DNA of 64,000 bases from Marivibrio halodurans (lineage in GTDB: Bacteria; Pseudomonadota; Alphaproteobacteria; UBA8366; Aestuariispiraceae), in assembly GCF_017963645.1 (NCBI RefSeq), contig NZ_JAGMWN010000005.1:124001-188000 (forward strand), in the 5' to 3' direction. Shown one piece after another: positions 16,747 through 25,936 of the stretch (position 1 is its first letter; the number at the start of each line of letters is the position of its first letter). Under the pieces are notes generated by a model that saw only the letters and a list, made by a program, of their open reading frames with translations, did no database searches and was not told the origin of the DNA. The position numbers were made by a program, and so were the translations under genes.

Positions 16747-18797
16747 ACGCGATGGGCCTTACCCGCTACAGCGACGGCGCGCCGGTGACACTGGCCGAAC
16801 GCATCGCGGACAGCGGCGAGGCCGAGATACGCGCCGTCGCCGGTACGCCCGATATCCTCGCCAAGATCTATCACGGGACCGGCCGGCCCGCCGGTCCGGA
16901 CAGGGAGCGGGCGGCGAAGCTCGCCGCCCTCATCGCGCGGCCGCCGGCGGACCCATCGCTTGGCGGATTCCACCGGGCCTTCGCCTGGCCGACGGACGTG
17001 CTGCGCGACGCGCACGGCCAGGCGGTCGGCCTCCTTATCCCAGCCGTGCCCGGGGCGCGCGGCCTGACGGCGCTGGGCTCGACCAAGCTGCGGCGGCGCA
17101 AGGCGGCGGAAATCAACTGGCATTATCTGCATGCGCTGGCCGCCAATCTCTCCTTCGCGGTCGATCATGCCCACGCCCAGGGATTCGTTATCGGCGACCT
17201 ACAGCCGGACAACGTGCTGGTCGACGACCGGGCGCTGGTGACGCTGATCGATTGCGATTCCTGGCAGATCCCCGATCCGCGCGCGGCGGGGGCACCCCCC
17301 TTCCCCTGCCCCGTCGGCACGGAGGGCTTCACCGCCCCGGAACTGATCGGCAAGAACCTGAAGCGCGCGCCGCGCACACCGGCCAGCGACCGTTTCGCGC
17401 TCGCCGTGCTGATCTTCCAACTCCTGCTCGGCCGGCATCCCTGGACGGGCGAATGGATCGGCGGCGGCGACCCGCCGACACGGGATAGCCTGATCAAGTC
17501 CGGCGACTGGCCCCACCGGCACGGCAGCCGCCTGATCCCGGCCAAGGGTGCCGTGCCGTTGGAGGTACTGGCGCCGAATCTGGCCGCCCTCTTCCGGCGG
17601 GCCTTCGCGCGCGGGGTGGACGACCCGGCCGCGCGGCCCACTGGCGGGGAATGGCAAGAGGCGTTGTGCCTCGCGCTCGCCGCGCTGGAAAGCTGTCCCG
17701 ACCGGCCGCATCACCATTATTTGCCCGAACGGGGAGCCTGCCCCTGGTGCGCGCGTTTGGCGGCGACGGGCAGCGACGCCTTCCCGGAGCCGGCAACGCC
17801 GTCCGATCCCTTCTGGCCCCTCGCGCTCGCCTTCGAGCGCGCGCTGGCCCGGGGCGACGCGCGCATGGCGCTCGACCTCTGGCGGGAGAGCCCGGCGCTC
17901 GCCGACCGTCCGGCCCTGAGACGCTATCGCGCGAGAATGGCGGAGATCGGGACGGCGCTCGACGCCTTGGACGGCTGGGCGTCGGCCTATCGCCGCGCGC
18001 TGGAAGGGGGACGGCCGGATTGGAGCCACTTGGCCCGCCTGTGGGAAAGCGACCCGGCGCTTGCCGACCGGCGCCTGTTCATTGGGGAGGAGATCGCGGG
18101 ACGCCCCGCGCTCTCCCTTCTGGACGAGGTGCGCGAGCAAGCCTTGCGCATCCCGCTCGCCCCGCCGGAGCGACTGCTGGTCACGCCGCGCGCGGCGATC
18201 CGCGCGGCGGAGCTGCGCCGCCACCAGCCCGCCGTCTCGCGGCAGGAAACGTCCAGGCCGGGCACGCCGACCGGCGCCGCGTCCCCGGCGGCCGACCCGG
18301 CGGCGGCCCCGACGACCACCCCGGCGGCCGGGGATTCCGCGCCCGCCAGCGGCCCGGCGAACGGTCTGGACATTCCGCCGATGCCCGTTTCGCTGGCCGA
18401 TCCGGCGCGGCGAAGGGCGAATCCGGCGCGGGCCCATGCCCCGGCACCTCCCCATACCCCGGCGCCGACCCTCGGCTACGAGATCACCGCCGGCTGGGCC
18501 GGCCTGCGGCCCGCACAGCTCACACTCCGGCTGGAGAAGCCGGCGCGCCTGCCCAAATTGGCGCTGGTGGAGGCACGGACGGGACGCGTCGTCGCCGCCC
18601 TGCCCGCCGGACGCATGGCGGAGCGGACCCTGCGTCTCGATTTCGAGCAACCGGATACGCGGGTTCTGCTGGAACTGCGTGTCGCGGCGCCGGCCGATCG
18701 AGACAGCCTGACGATCGCCCACCCGCCGGAGCGCGCGCGCCGCATCGGCGCCCGCCGAGCCGATGGATTCGACCGGCGCCCTCTTCCGGCTTCCTAA
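16743..18797 (+). CDS. Ser/Thr protein kinase of the TerY-P triad (YegI-like)
   Basis: About 684 residues. The kinase domain (about 1-320) has LAKIYH (ATP-anchoring Lys), IGDLQPDNVLVDD as the catalytic loop (HRD replaced by GDL as in YegI relatives), LIDCDSWQI in place of DFG, and a TEGFTAPEL activation segment. A zinc-knuckle-like CPWC with an upstream Cys/His cluster follows (about 325-345), then a helical region, a Pro/Ala linker, and a beta-rich C-terminal domain. The GTG at 16743 overlaps the phosphatase stop; ATG 16752 is an alternative. Together with the vWA and PP2C genes it forms a reversible phosphorylation module. Targets are unknown. Confidence 0.82.
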   Translation: MNAMGLTRYSDGAPVTLAERIADSGEAEIRAVAGTPDILAKIYHGTGRPAGPDRERAAKLAALIARPPADPSLGGFHRAFAWPTDVLRDAHGQAVGLLIPAVPGARGLTALGSTKLRRRKAAEINWHYLHALAANLSFAVDHAHAQGFVIGDLQPDNVLVDDRALVTLIDCDSWQIPDPRAAGAPPFPCPVGTEGFTAPELIGKNLKRAPRTPASDRFALAVLIFQLLLGRHPWTGEWIGGGDPPTRDSLIKSGDWPHRHGSRLIPAKGAVPLEVLAPNLAALFRRAFARGVDDPAARPTGGEWQEALCLALAALESCPDRPHHHYLPERGACPWCARLAATGSDAFPEPATPSDPFWPLALAFERALARGDARMALDLWRESPALADRPALRRYRARMAEIGTALDALDGWASAYRRALEGGRPDWSHLARLWESDPALADRRLFIGEEIAGRPALSLLDEVREQALRIPLAPPERLLVTPRAAIRAAELRRHQPAVSRQETSRPGTPTGAASPAADPAAAPTTTPAAGDSAPASGPANGLDIPPMPVSLADPARRRANPARAHAPAPPHTPAPTLGYEITAGWAGLRPAQLTLRLEKPARLPKLALVEARTGRVVAALPAGRMAERTLRLDFEQPDTRVLLELRVAAPADRDSLTIAHPPERARRIGARRADGFDRRPLPAS

Positions 18798-18821
18798 CGC
18801 AAGGGTCGAGAGGCACCCGCG

Positions 18822-19952
18822 CTATCGACGGGGTTCGGGCTCCGCCTCCGCCATGCGGTCGCGCACCTGGAAACGCATGGCGCGGCGCATCAGGCGGTCC
18901 CGGTCGCGGCGCGTGAGACGCCGCGCCTGGCTGGGCGACATATCGAAGGCCCGCCGGAACAGTGTCGCGAAATGGGATTGGCCGTTGAAGCCGCATTCCA
19001 CCGTGATATCCAGGATCGGCCGGTCCGTCGTCAGCACCAGCCACAGCCCGTGATCGAGCCGCAGCCGACGGGAAAAATCGCCGAAACTCATATCGAGTTC
19101 CTCCCGGAACCCGCGTTCGAGTTGCCGGCGGGAAATATGGACGGTACGCGCCAGATCATCGATCGACGGCGGGTCGGAGAGATTCTGCTCAAGGATCGAG
19201 ATGGCGCGCGCCACCCTGGGATTCTTCGTGCGCAGGCCCGCCGGAGGCTGCGGCTGCGGCGCGCCGTCGGCCCGCACCCCGTCGACCATCATGATACTGA
19301 GCGCCTTATGCGCCCAATCGCGGCCGACATGCTTCTCGATCAGGCGCGCCGCCAACCGGGCGGAGCCGACGCCGCCCGCGCAGGTGATCCGATTGCCGTC
19401 GATGACATAAAGCTGACTGGCATCCGGGGTCACGCTGTCGCTGGCTTCCAGCAACTCGTGATAATGCAGCCAACTGACGCAGCAACGCCGCCCTTGCATC
19501 AATCCCGCGCGGATCATCGTGAACACGGCGGTGCAAAGTCCGATCAGCGGCACGCCGGCGGCATCCGCGCGCTTCAGATAGGCGGCCACGGCCGCGTCGG
19601 CGGTCATGTCGTGCTCCAACAGGCCACCGACCGCCAGGATATAGTCGAACGCCGCCGGGTCACGGAAGGCGGACTGCACGCTTACCTCCACGCCGCAACT
19701 GGCGGGAACGCTCTGGCCCGTCTCGCTCATCACGGTCCAGGCACACTGAATCGGGCGGGATCGGTCGCGCTCGTCGGCGGCGAGCCTGAGCGCGTCGACG
19801 AAGGACGCGAAGGCATTCAACGTGAAACGCGGCAACAGCACGATGCCCACGTTCAACGCCGCGCGGCCGCCACGCGGTTCGCGCACGCCGAGTCCGCCGA
19901 GCCCCGTCGTGACCCGTGGGGTATCCGTGCCCTGAAACGGCGTTATCCTCAT
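18822..19952 (-). CDS. GlxA-family transcriptional regulator (DJ-1/PfpI + AraC)
   Basis: 376 residues. The N-terminal domain (about 33-210) is DJ-1/PfpI-like (VGIVLLPRFTLNAFASFVDA), with Cys in the nucleophile-elbow position (LIGLCTAVF). The C-terminal part (about 250-350) is an AraC/XylS double helix-turn-helix (SIDDLARTVHISRRQLERGF and CGFNGQSHFATLFRRAFDMS). Relatives regulate carnitine, choline, glycine betaine and arginine catabolism, and in them the DJ-1 domain acts as a ligand sensor rather than an enzyme. A GGAGAG ribosome site precedes the ATG. It is convergent with the kinase gene and divergent from rnpB; no obvious target operon is adjacent. Confidence 0.9.
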   Translation of the reverse strand: MRITPFQGTDTPRVTTGLGGLGVREPRGGRAALNVGIVLLPRFTLNAFASFVDALRLAADERDRSRPIQCAWTVMSETGQSVPASCGVEVSVQSAFRDPAAFDYILAVGGLLEHDMTADAAVAAYLKRADAAGVPLIGLCTAVFTMIRAGLMQGRRCCVSWLHYHELLEASDSVTPDASQLYVIDGNRITCAGGVGSARLAARLIEKHVGRDWAHKALSIMMVDGVRADGAPQPQPPAGLRTKNPRVARAISILEQNLSDPPSIDDLARTVHISRRQLERGFREELDMSFGDFSRRLRLDHGLWLVLTTDRPILDITVECGFNGQSHFATLFRRAFDMSPSQARRLTRRDRDRLMRRAMRFQVRDRMAEAEPEPRR

Positions 19953-20012
19953 GAAACTCTCCGAAATCGCTTGGCCGCGCGATCATAACCCAGAATACCG
20001 GCATGTGCGCGA

Positions 20013-20041
20013 TTGCGTTCGACCCGCCGCCGGCCTACATA
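20013..20041 (+). promoter_or_regulatory. sigma-70 promoter of rnpB
   Basis: TTGCGT (20013-20018), a 17-nt spacer and TACATA (20036-20041) place a start site 7-8 nt downstream, exactly where the rnpB P1 helix begins (20049). The match of spacing and predicted RNA end makes this convincing. Confidence 0.65.
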
Positions 20042-20048
20042 GCCGGTC

Positions 20049-20517
<469 letters not shown>

Positions 20518-20551
20518 GATTTCCTACCCGGCCATGGCGCGCCGCCCCCTA

Positions 20552-20570
20552 CCGGCGGGCATGCCGCCGG
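20552..20570. terminator. candidate shared hairpin between rnpB and patatin gene
   Basis: CCGGCGG (20552-20558) and CCGCCGG (20564-20570) form a 7-bp GC stem with a 5-nt loop, between the convergent ends of rnpB and the patatin gene. No T-tract follows on either strand, so intrinsic termination is doubtful; it may act as a processing or stability element. Confidence 0.3.
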
Positions 20571-20577
20571 AATCGGC

Positions 20578-21600
20578 CTACATGAATTTTTCCTCGATAT
20601 CGGTCGTGGACTCCCGGCCGATCGCGTCGAAATGCGCCTCGATGAAACGCGCCCCCTTCTCCCGCCCCATCGCGAACAGCCCATCGATGTAATCCTTGTC
20701 GAGATTAGCCTGGCTGGACGCGCCGAGGGTACCCATACGCTCCTCCGCGTCGATCGTGTGGACGAAGGCTTCACGCAAGCGGCCGCCGTCGTCGTTCCCC
20801 CGCTGGATCATGTCCGAGACGAACTTGACCACGCGCATTTCCCGCATCAGCGAGGAATTGAAGCTGAGCCCCGTGATCCGGTCGAAGATCGCGGAAGCGT
20901 CGGTGGGCAGTTCCGGCAGATTGATCGGCGTCACCTGAACAACCAACAGATCGCGGCATTCGCAATTATAGAGGATGGGGAAAAGCGGCGGGTTCCCCAT
21001 ATAGCCGCCGTCCCAATAATAATTGCCGTCGATTTCGACCGCCTGGAACATGAAGGGCAGGCAGGCGGAGGCCGCGACCGCCTTCGCCGACAGGTCCGCG
21101 CCCTCGAAGACCTTGGCGCGCCCGTTCATTACATTGGTGGCGCAGAGATAGAGGCGGGGGCCGGCGGACGTATCACGCAATATGTCGAAATCGATCATGT
21201 TCTCCACCAGCTTCTCCAACGGATTGAAGCCGGTCGGGTTCAACTGATAGGGCGACGCCACGCGCGACAGGGCGTCCAGCATCTGGAACATCGGGGAATA
21301 GGTCAGGTTGCCGTCACCGAACATCCGATCCATCGGCGAGGGCCAGGGCGCGTGCGCGCCCATCCGCATGTTGCGCCGCCAATAGTCGGCAAGGCAGGCG
21401 CGCCCGCCCTCCGCGCCGCCGGTGCGCAGTCCATAGGCGAGCGCGACCGCATTCATCGCCCCGGCGCTGGTGCCGACGATCCCTTCGTAATCGAAGCAAT
21501 CTTCCTCGAGCAGACGATCCAGCACCCCCCAGGTGAAGGCGCCATGCGAGCCGCCGCCCTGCAACGCGAGATTCAGCGGCTTTCTATCGCGTGTTCCCAT
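20578..21600 (-). CDS. patatin-like phospholipase
   Basis: About 340 residues. It has the patatin Ser-Asp dyad: the oxyanion loop LALQGGGSHGAF near the N-terminus, the nucleophile elbow GTSAGAMNAV (Ser in GxSxG), and the DGG motif in YYWDGGYMGNPPLFP. It hydrolyses acyl esters of lipids in the cytoplasm or at the inner membrane face. No signal peptide or outer-membrane barrel is present, so it is not a secreted ExoU/PlpD type. The start at 21600 (MGTRDRKPLNLALQ) matches relatives that begin about ten residues before GGG; an upstream in-frame ATG at 21666 with a fair ribosome site would add 22 residues. It is convergent with rnpB. Confidence 0.88.
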   Translation of the reverse strand: MGTRDRKPLNLALQGGGSHGAFTWGVLDRLLEEDCFDYEGIVGTSAGAMNAVALAYGLRTGGAEGGRACLADYWRRNMRMGAHAPWPSPMDRMFGDGNLTYSPMFQMLDALSRVASPYQLNPTGFNPLEKLVENMIDFDILRDTSAGPRLYLCATNVMNGRAKVFEGADLSAKAVAASACLPFMFQAVEIDGNYYWDGGYMGNPPLFPILYNCECRDLLVVQVTPINLPELPTDASAIFDRITGLSFNSSLMREMRVVKFVSDMIQRGNDDGGRLREAFVHTIDAEERMGTLGASSQANLDKDYIDGLFAMGREKGARFIEAHFDAIGRESTTDIEEKFM

Positions 21601-21891
21601 GACCGCCACGGTATGAAGCCGGCGCTTCCTTGTCACGCACGAAGACATGGTCACGCGCGCAGACATGCCGATACCGCTCCATCTCCCGGCGGGAAAATTG
21701 TTCTTTTCTTGTTCCTGTTAAATTAAAGAGAACATATCAAGATCAATTAAAATACTCAGCCCCCCAACATGCTCGGGATTTTTTTGGGAAAGCATGGCCG
21801 GACCAGGACCGGAAGGCCCTGCACACCGCTTCACTACTTCGCGCACCCGCGGAAAGACTGGGGTTTCGTCTTCCCATTACCTGCTTTCGCG
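21601..21891. other. AT-richer spacer between patatin gene and dcw promoter
   Basis: The spacer between the divergent patatin and mraZ genes contains an AT-rich block (about 21700-21790) that could hold the minus-strand patatin promoter, and a run of seven T at 21780-21786. No coding frame, tRNA or strong hairpin is supported here. Confidence 0.4.
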
Positions 21892-21933
21892 TTGACTGAT
21901 AGCTTATTCCCATGATATCCCATGAATGCCCAT
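21892..21933 (+). promoter_or_regulatory. dcw promoter overlapping a three-repeat MraZ operator
   Basis: TTGACT (21892-21897) and GATATC (21914-21919), 16 nt apart, form a plausible sigma-70 promoter. Overlapping the -10 and start site are three CCCAT units at 21909-21913, 21919-21923 and 21929-21933, exactly 10 bp apart. Read on the minus strand these are TGGG repeats with the spacing of the known MraZ box. MraZ bound here would block RNA polymerase, giving autorepression of mraZ and the downstream cluster. A leader of about 185 nt follows before mraZ. Confidence 0.72.
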
Positions 21934-22110
21934 GAAAAAGATCGCGGACGAACGTCCGTTCCGTCGAGGGGCAGCGACGGAGCGGAACCGCGGCGGAACG
22001 CGCCTCGACAGGCGAAAATTCTTGGGCCATGCGCCGGCCGACGGGCCGGGATGCATGCGGGCGAAACGCCGCGCGACCGGCGCGGCAACGGGATCGGACC
22101 CCTAAGGGCG

Positions 22111-22587
22111 ATGGCGCTGTTCACCGGCACCTTCGAGAACAAGGTCGACAAGAAGGGACGCGTGTCCCTTCCGGCCGACTTCCGTGCCGAACTGCCCGAT
22201 GACGGGCGGCGCGTCGTCTATGTCTATCCCTCGCCCCGCGACGATGCCCTGGAGGCCTGCGACAAGACCTTCATGCAGCGCATCGTCGATTCCATCGAGG
22301 ACGCCCCCCTCTATTCCGACGAGGAAGACGATCTCGGCGCCAGCATCGTGGCCAATGCCCGAAAGGCCCAGCTGGACGAAACCGGGCGCCTGGTCCTGCC
22401 CTCGGACTTCGCCCATTTGGCCGGAATCGACGGCACCGCCACCTTCGTCGGCCGCGGATCGCGCTTCCAGATTTGGTCGCCCGAGCGTTTCGCGGAACAT
22501 TCGAGCCGCGCGCGACAGCGCGTGAAGGGCCGCACCCTGCCCCTGCGACCCAAACCCGGCGCCCCATCCGGAAACAGGGAGGGCTGA
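22111..22587 (+). CDS. mraZ: transcriptional regulator MraZ
   Basis: 158 residues, typical length. Two AbrB-like SpoVT halves are visible: [20 protein letters not shown] at the N-terminus and [20 protein letters not shown] in the second half, each with the conserved GR-x-LP turn. MraZ forms a ring that binds direct TGGG repeats upstream of its own operon; three such repeats lie 180 bp upstream. The start at 22111 ([11 protein letters not shown]) matches all family members; the open frame extends upstream but is not homologous. It is the first gene of the cluster, 4 bp before rsmH. Confidence 0.96.
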   Translation: MALFTGTFENKVDKKGRVSLPADFRAELPDDGRRVVYVYPSPRDDALEACDKTFMQRIVDSIEDAPLYSDEEDDLGASIVANARKAQLDETGRLVLPSDFAHLAGIDGTATFVGRGSRFQIWSPERFAEHSSRARQRVKGRTLPLRPKPGAPSGNREG

Positions 22588-22591
22588 TCCG

Positions 22592-23587
22592 ATGCGCGGA
22601 CCCATGCCCTCCACCGCCCGGACCGAAGCGGCCGGCGCCGTCCACCTCCCCGTCATGCTGGAGGAGGTGATCGCCCGCCTCGCGCCCGCCGATGGGGAAG
22701 TGCATCTGGACGGCACCTTCGGGGCGGGCGGCTATGCTCGCGCGATCCTCGGCGCCGCCGATTGCCGCCTCCTCGCCATCGACCGGGACCCGGCGGCCAT
22801 CGCCCGTGGCCGCGACTTGGTGGCGGCCAGCGCGGGGCGCCTCACCCTGCTGGCCGGGCGCTTCGCGGAGATGGAAGCCTTGCTGGCGGAAGTCGGGGTG
22901 ACCCGGCTCGACGGCGTGGTGCTCGATCTCGGCGTCTCCTCGCCCCAGATCGACGACGCGGATCGCGGCTTCTCCTTCCGGTTCGACGGGCCGCTCGACA
23001 TGCGCATGTCGATGGAGGGGCCGACCGCCGCCGACGTCGTCAACGGCTGGGAGGAAACCGACCTCACCCGGATCATCAGGGAATATGGCGAGGAACGCTT
23101 CGCCCGACGCATCGCCAGAGCCATCGTCGCGGAACGCGCGGACGCACCGATCGAGACGACGGCGCGCCTCGCCGCCATCGTGCGTGGCGTCGTGCCGAAA
23201 TCGAAGGACGGCATCGACCCCGCGACCCGGACCTTCCAGGCCCTGCGGTTGGAGGTGAATGACGAGCTCGGCGAACTCGACCGCGCGTTGCTGGCGGCCG
23301 AACGATTGCTGGCGCCGGGCGGACGGCTCGTCGTCGTTTCCTTCCACAGCCTGGAGGATCGCCGGGTCAAGACCTTCCTCAAGGCGCGCAGCGGGCGCGG
23401 CGGCGGCGGAAGCCGCCACATGCCGCAGCATCCGGACGCGACCCGCGCGCCTTCCTTCCGACTTGAGAGCGGTGGCGTGGAGAAACCCGGCGAGGCCGAA
23501 TGCCGCCGCAATCCACGTGCGCGCTCGGCCCGGCTCCGCCATGCGGTCCGCACCGACGCGCCGGTATGGGCGGGGGGTACGCGATGA
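22592..23587 (+). CDS. rsmH: 16S rRNA (cytosine-1402-N4)-methyltransferase RsmH
   Basis: 331 residues. SAM-binding motif I is [15 protein letters not shown], followed by [27 protein letters not shown] and, near the C-terminus, [20 protein letters not shown], all diagnostic of RsmH (MraW). The enzyme adds the N4-methyl of m4Cm1402 in the ribosomal P site. It is in its conserved place between mraZ and ftsL, and its last codons overlap ftsL by ATGA. Confidence 0.97.
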   Translation: MRGPMPSTARTEAAGAVHLPVMLEEVIARLAPADGEVHLDGTFGAGGYARAILGAADCRLLAIDRDPAAIARGRDLVAASAGRLTLLAGRFAEMEALLAEVGVTRLDGVVLDLGVSSPQIDDADRGFSFRFDGPLDMRMSMEGPTAADVVNGWEETDLTRIIREYGEERFARRIARAIVAERADAPIETTARLAAIVRGVVPKSKDGIDPATRTFQALRLEVNDELGELDRALLAAERLLAPGGRLVVVSFHSLEDRRVKTFLKARSGRGGGGSRHMPQHPDATRAPSFRLESGGVEKPGEAECRRNPRARSARLRHAVRTDAPVWAGGTR

Positions 23588-23991
23588 GGACCTTCATCAT
23601 TTTCACTTGGGTGATGCTGCTGGGCGCGACCGGCTACACGCTTTTCCACATCACCTTCGAGGTCGAGGCGCTGGAGAGCGAACTCGCGCGCCTCAACAAG
23701 CAGATCGTCGAGGAACAGGAGGCCGTCCACGTGCTGGAAGCCGAATGGTCCTATCTCAACCGGCCTGAACGGATCGAGCAGTTGAGCGAGACGTTCCTGC
23801 CGATGCTGGGGCGGGTGAATCCGACCCAGGTCCTGCGTCTCGAGGATCTGCCCAAGCGCCGGTCGACCGACGACGGCCGTCCGGCCCTCGGCCCGGCCCT
23901 CGGATCGAACGAGCCGGCCCCAGGAGCAGAAGCGCTCCCGGCCAGCATCACATCCGACAACCGTCTCACAACCTCAGAAGGGGGGACATGA
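23584..23991 (+). CDS. ftsL: cell division protein FtsL
   Basis: 135 residues of a bitopic inner-membrane protein: a short N-terminus (MRTFIIF), one membrane helix (about 4-22), a periplasmic leucine-zipper coiled coil ([20 protein letters not shown]), then [20 protein letters not shown], a hallmark of alphaproteobacterial FtsL. It joins FtsB and FtsQ in the divisome and activates FtsWI. The start at 23584 overlaps rsmH by 4 nt. The C-terminal 45 residues are low-complexity Pro/Ala/Ser. Confidence 0.88.
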   Translation: MRTFIIFTWVMLLGATGYTLFHITFEVEALESELARLNKQIVEEQEAVHVLEAEWSYLNRPERIEQLSETFLPMLGRVNPTQVLRLEDLPKRRSTDDGRPALGPALGSNEPAPGAEALPASITSDNRLTTSEGGT

Positions 23992-23994
23992 GAG

Positions 23995-25890
23995 ATGTTC
24001 GGTTCATTCAGGACTTCGCGCGACGCCGCGCCCGGCCATAGGCGGGAGCCGCGGCTGGATGGTCATTTCGCCGACGACGGTCGAACCGCCCGCCGGCACG
24101 CCGCACGGCGGGCCGGTTCCGAACGCGGGGAAACCGAGGAGATGCGGCGCGAGGCACCACCGAGCAGCGGCCCGACGCGCGCCGACGGCGTCTTCCGTCA
24201 GGCGATCGAGACCGGACGCACGCGCCTTCTGATCACGGGCGCGGTGATGGCGCTCGCCTTCGTCGCGGTCAGCGGCCGGCTGGTCGATGTCGCCGCGATC
24301 GCCGATCCGCACGAGCCGCGCCAACTGACGGCCGTGCGCGCGCAGGAAGTCGAGACCGAGCGCGCGGCGATCGTTGATCGCAACGGCGTCCTGCTGGCGA
24401 CCAGCCTAGGCACCGTGTCGCTCAGCGCCAATCCGCACAAGCTGCTCGACCCTGTCGAAGCGGCACAGAAGATCGCCACGGTCCTGCCGGAACTCGACCC
24501 GGAGAGGTTGGCCAGCCGCCTCTCCAAGGAAACGGGCTTCGTGTGGATTCACCGCAATCTGACGCCACGCCAACAGGAGCGGGTCAACCGCCTCGGCATC
24601 CCGGGTGTGGAGTTTCACAAGCGCGAATCCCGCGTCTATCCGCAAGGCCGGCTGTTGAGCCACGTGCTCGGCTATACCGATGTCGACAACAAGGGCATCT
24701 CCGGCCTGGAGAAGAGCTTCGACGAGCGTCTGCGCGCGCGCGACGAGCCGCTGCGCCTCTCGATCGACGTGCGCATGCAGCATGTCCTGCACGAGGAACT
24801 TCAAGGCGCGATCGACCAGTTTTCCGCGATCGGGGGCGCGGGCGTGGTGCTCGACGTCAAGACGGGCGAAGTCGCCGCCCTGGTCTCGCTGCCCGACTTC
24901 GACCCCAACCATCCGACCGCGGACCCGCAGGAGACGCGCTTCAACCGCGCGACGCTGGGCGTCTACGAACTCGGCTCCACCTTCAAGATCTTCAATACCG
25001 CCATGGCGCTCGACGCCGGCACGGTCTCGATGGCCGGCGGCTACGACGCCAGCAAGCCGCTGCGCGTCGCCAATTACACGATCAACGATTTCCACGCGGA
25101 GAACCGTTGGCTCTCCGTGCCGGAAATCTTCATCCACTCCTCCAATATCGGGTCGGCCAAGATGGCTCTGGAGGTGGGGCCGGCGGGACAGAAGGCCTTC
25201 ATGCAGCGCATGGGCTTCCTCGACCGCCTCGATCTGGAGGTTGGGGAGACCGGAACGCCGCAATATCCGGACATTTGGCGTCCCATCAACACGATGACCA
25301 TCAGCTTCGGCCACGGTCTGTCGGTGACGCCCCTGCATCTGGCAAGCGGCGTCGCGAGCATGCTGAACGGCGGCACGCGCGTCTCGCCCACGTTGCTCAA
25401 GCGCGACGCGGCGCCGGTGGGCGCGCGGGTGGTCTCTCCCGACGTCAGCACCGCCGTGCGCAAGCTGATGCGCCTCAACACGATCGACCCGGAAGGCTCC
25501 GGCGGCAACGCGAACGTCCCGGGCTATGTCGTCGGCGGCAAGACCGGCACGGCCGAGAAGATCGGTGCCAGCGGCACCTATGCCCGCAAGGCGCTGATCT
25601 CCAGCTTCGTCGCCGCCTTTCCGATGACCGACCCGCGCTACGTGGTCTATGCCGTGCTCGACGAACCCAAGGGCACGAAGGAGACCCTCAACTACGCCAC
25701 CGGCGGATGGGTCGCCGCCCCGATGGTCGGGCGCGTGATCGAACGGATCGCGCCGATCGCCGGCATCACGCCGGTCGATCCGCAGGACCCCTCGGTTCGC
25801 CTCGCGCTCGCCATCCAACCGCCGATGCAGGAACAAAAGCACCTGGCAAGTTTCGAAACCCGGATGGCATCCGCCATCCAGACCGACTGA
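23995..25890 (+). CDS. ftsI: septal peptidoglycan transpeptidase FtsI (PBP3)
   Basis: 631 residues, class B penicillin-binding protein. An Arg-rich cytoplasmic N-terminus of about 75 residues precedes one membrane helix (about 77-97). The pedestal domain follows, then the transpeptidase with nucleophile Ser328 in GSTFKIF, Ser-Ser-Asn at 382-384 (IHSSNIGS) and Lys516 in GGKTGTAEKI. The enzyme cross-links stem peptides ending in D-Ala-D-Ala at the septum with FtsW. An intact active site implies the cell still makes a D-Ala-D-Ala-type substrate, which matters for the MurF anomaly downstream. It starts 3 bp after ftsL behind an AGGGGGG site. Confidence 0.96.
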   Translation: MFGSFRTSRDAAPGHRREPRLDGHFADDGRTARRHAARRAGSERGETEEMRREAPPSSGPTRADGVFRQAIETGRTRLLITGAVMALAFVAVSGRLVDVAAIADPHEPRQLTAVRAQEVETERAAIVDRNGVLLATSLGTVSLSANPHKLLDPVEAAQKIATVLPELDPERLASRLSKETGFVWIHRNLTPRQQERVNRLGIPGVEFHKRESRVYPQGRLLSHVLGYTDVDNKGISGLEKSFDERLRARDEPLRLSIDVRMQHVLHEELQGAIDQFSAIGGAGVVLDVKTGEVAALVSLPDFDPNHPTADPQETRFNRATLGVYELGSTFKIFNTAMALDAGTVSMAGGYDASKPLRVANYTINDFHAENRWLSVPEIFIHSSNIGSAKMALEVGPAGQKAFMQRMGFLDRLDLEVGETGTPQYPDIWRPINTMTISFGHGLSVTPLHLASGVASMLNGGTRVSPTLLKRDAAPVGARVVSPDVSTAVRKLMRLNTIDPEGSGGNANVPGYVVGGKTGTAEKIGASGTYARKALISSFVAAFPMTDPRYVVYAVLDEPKGTKETLNYATGGWVAAPMVGRVIERIAPIAGITPVDPQDPSVRLALAIQPPMQEQKHLASFETRMASAIQTD

Positions 25891-25936
25891 CGACGTGTAA
25901 GGAACCGACGGCCGGCGACCGGCCCCGATAGAGGTC

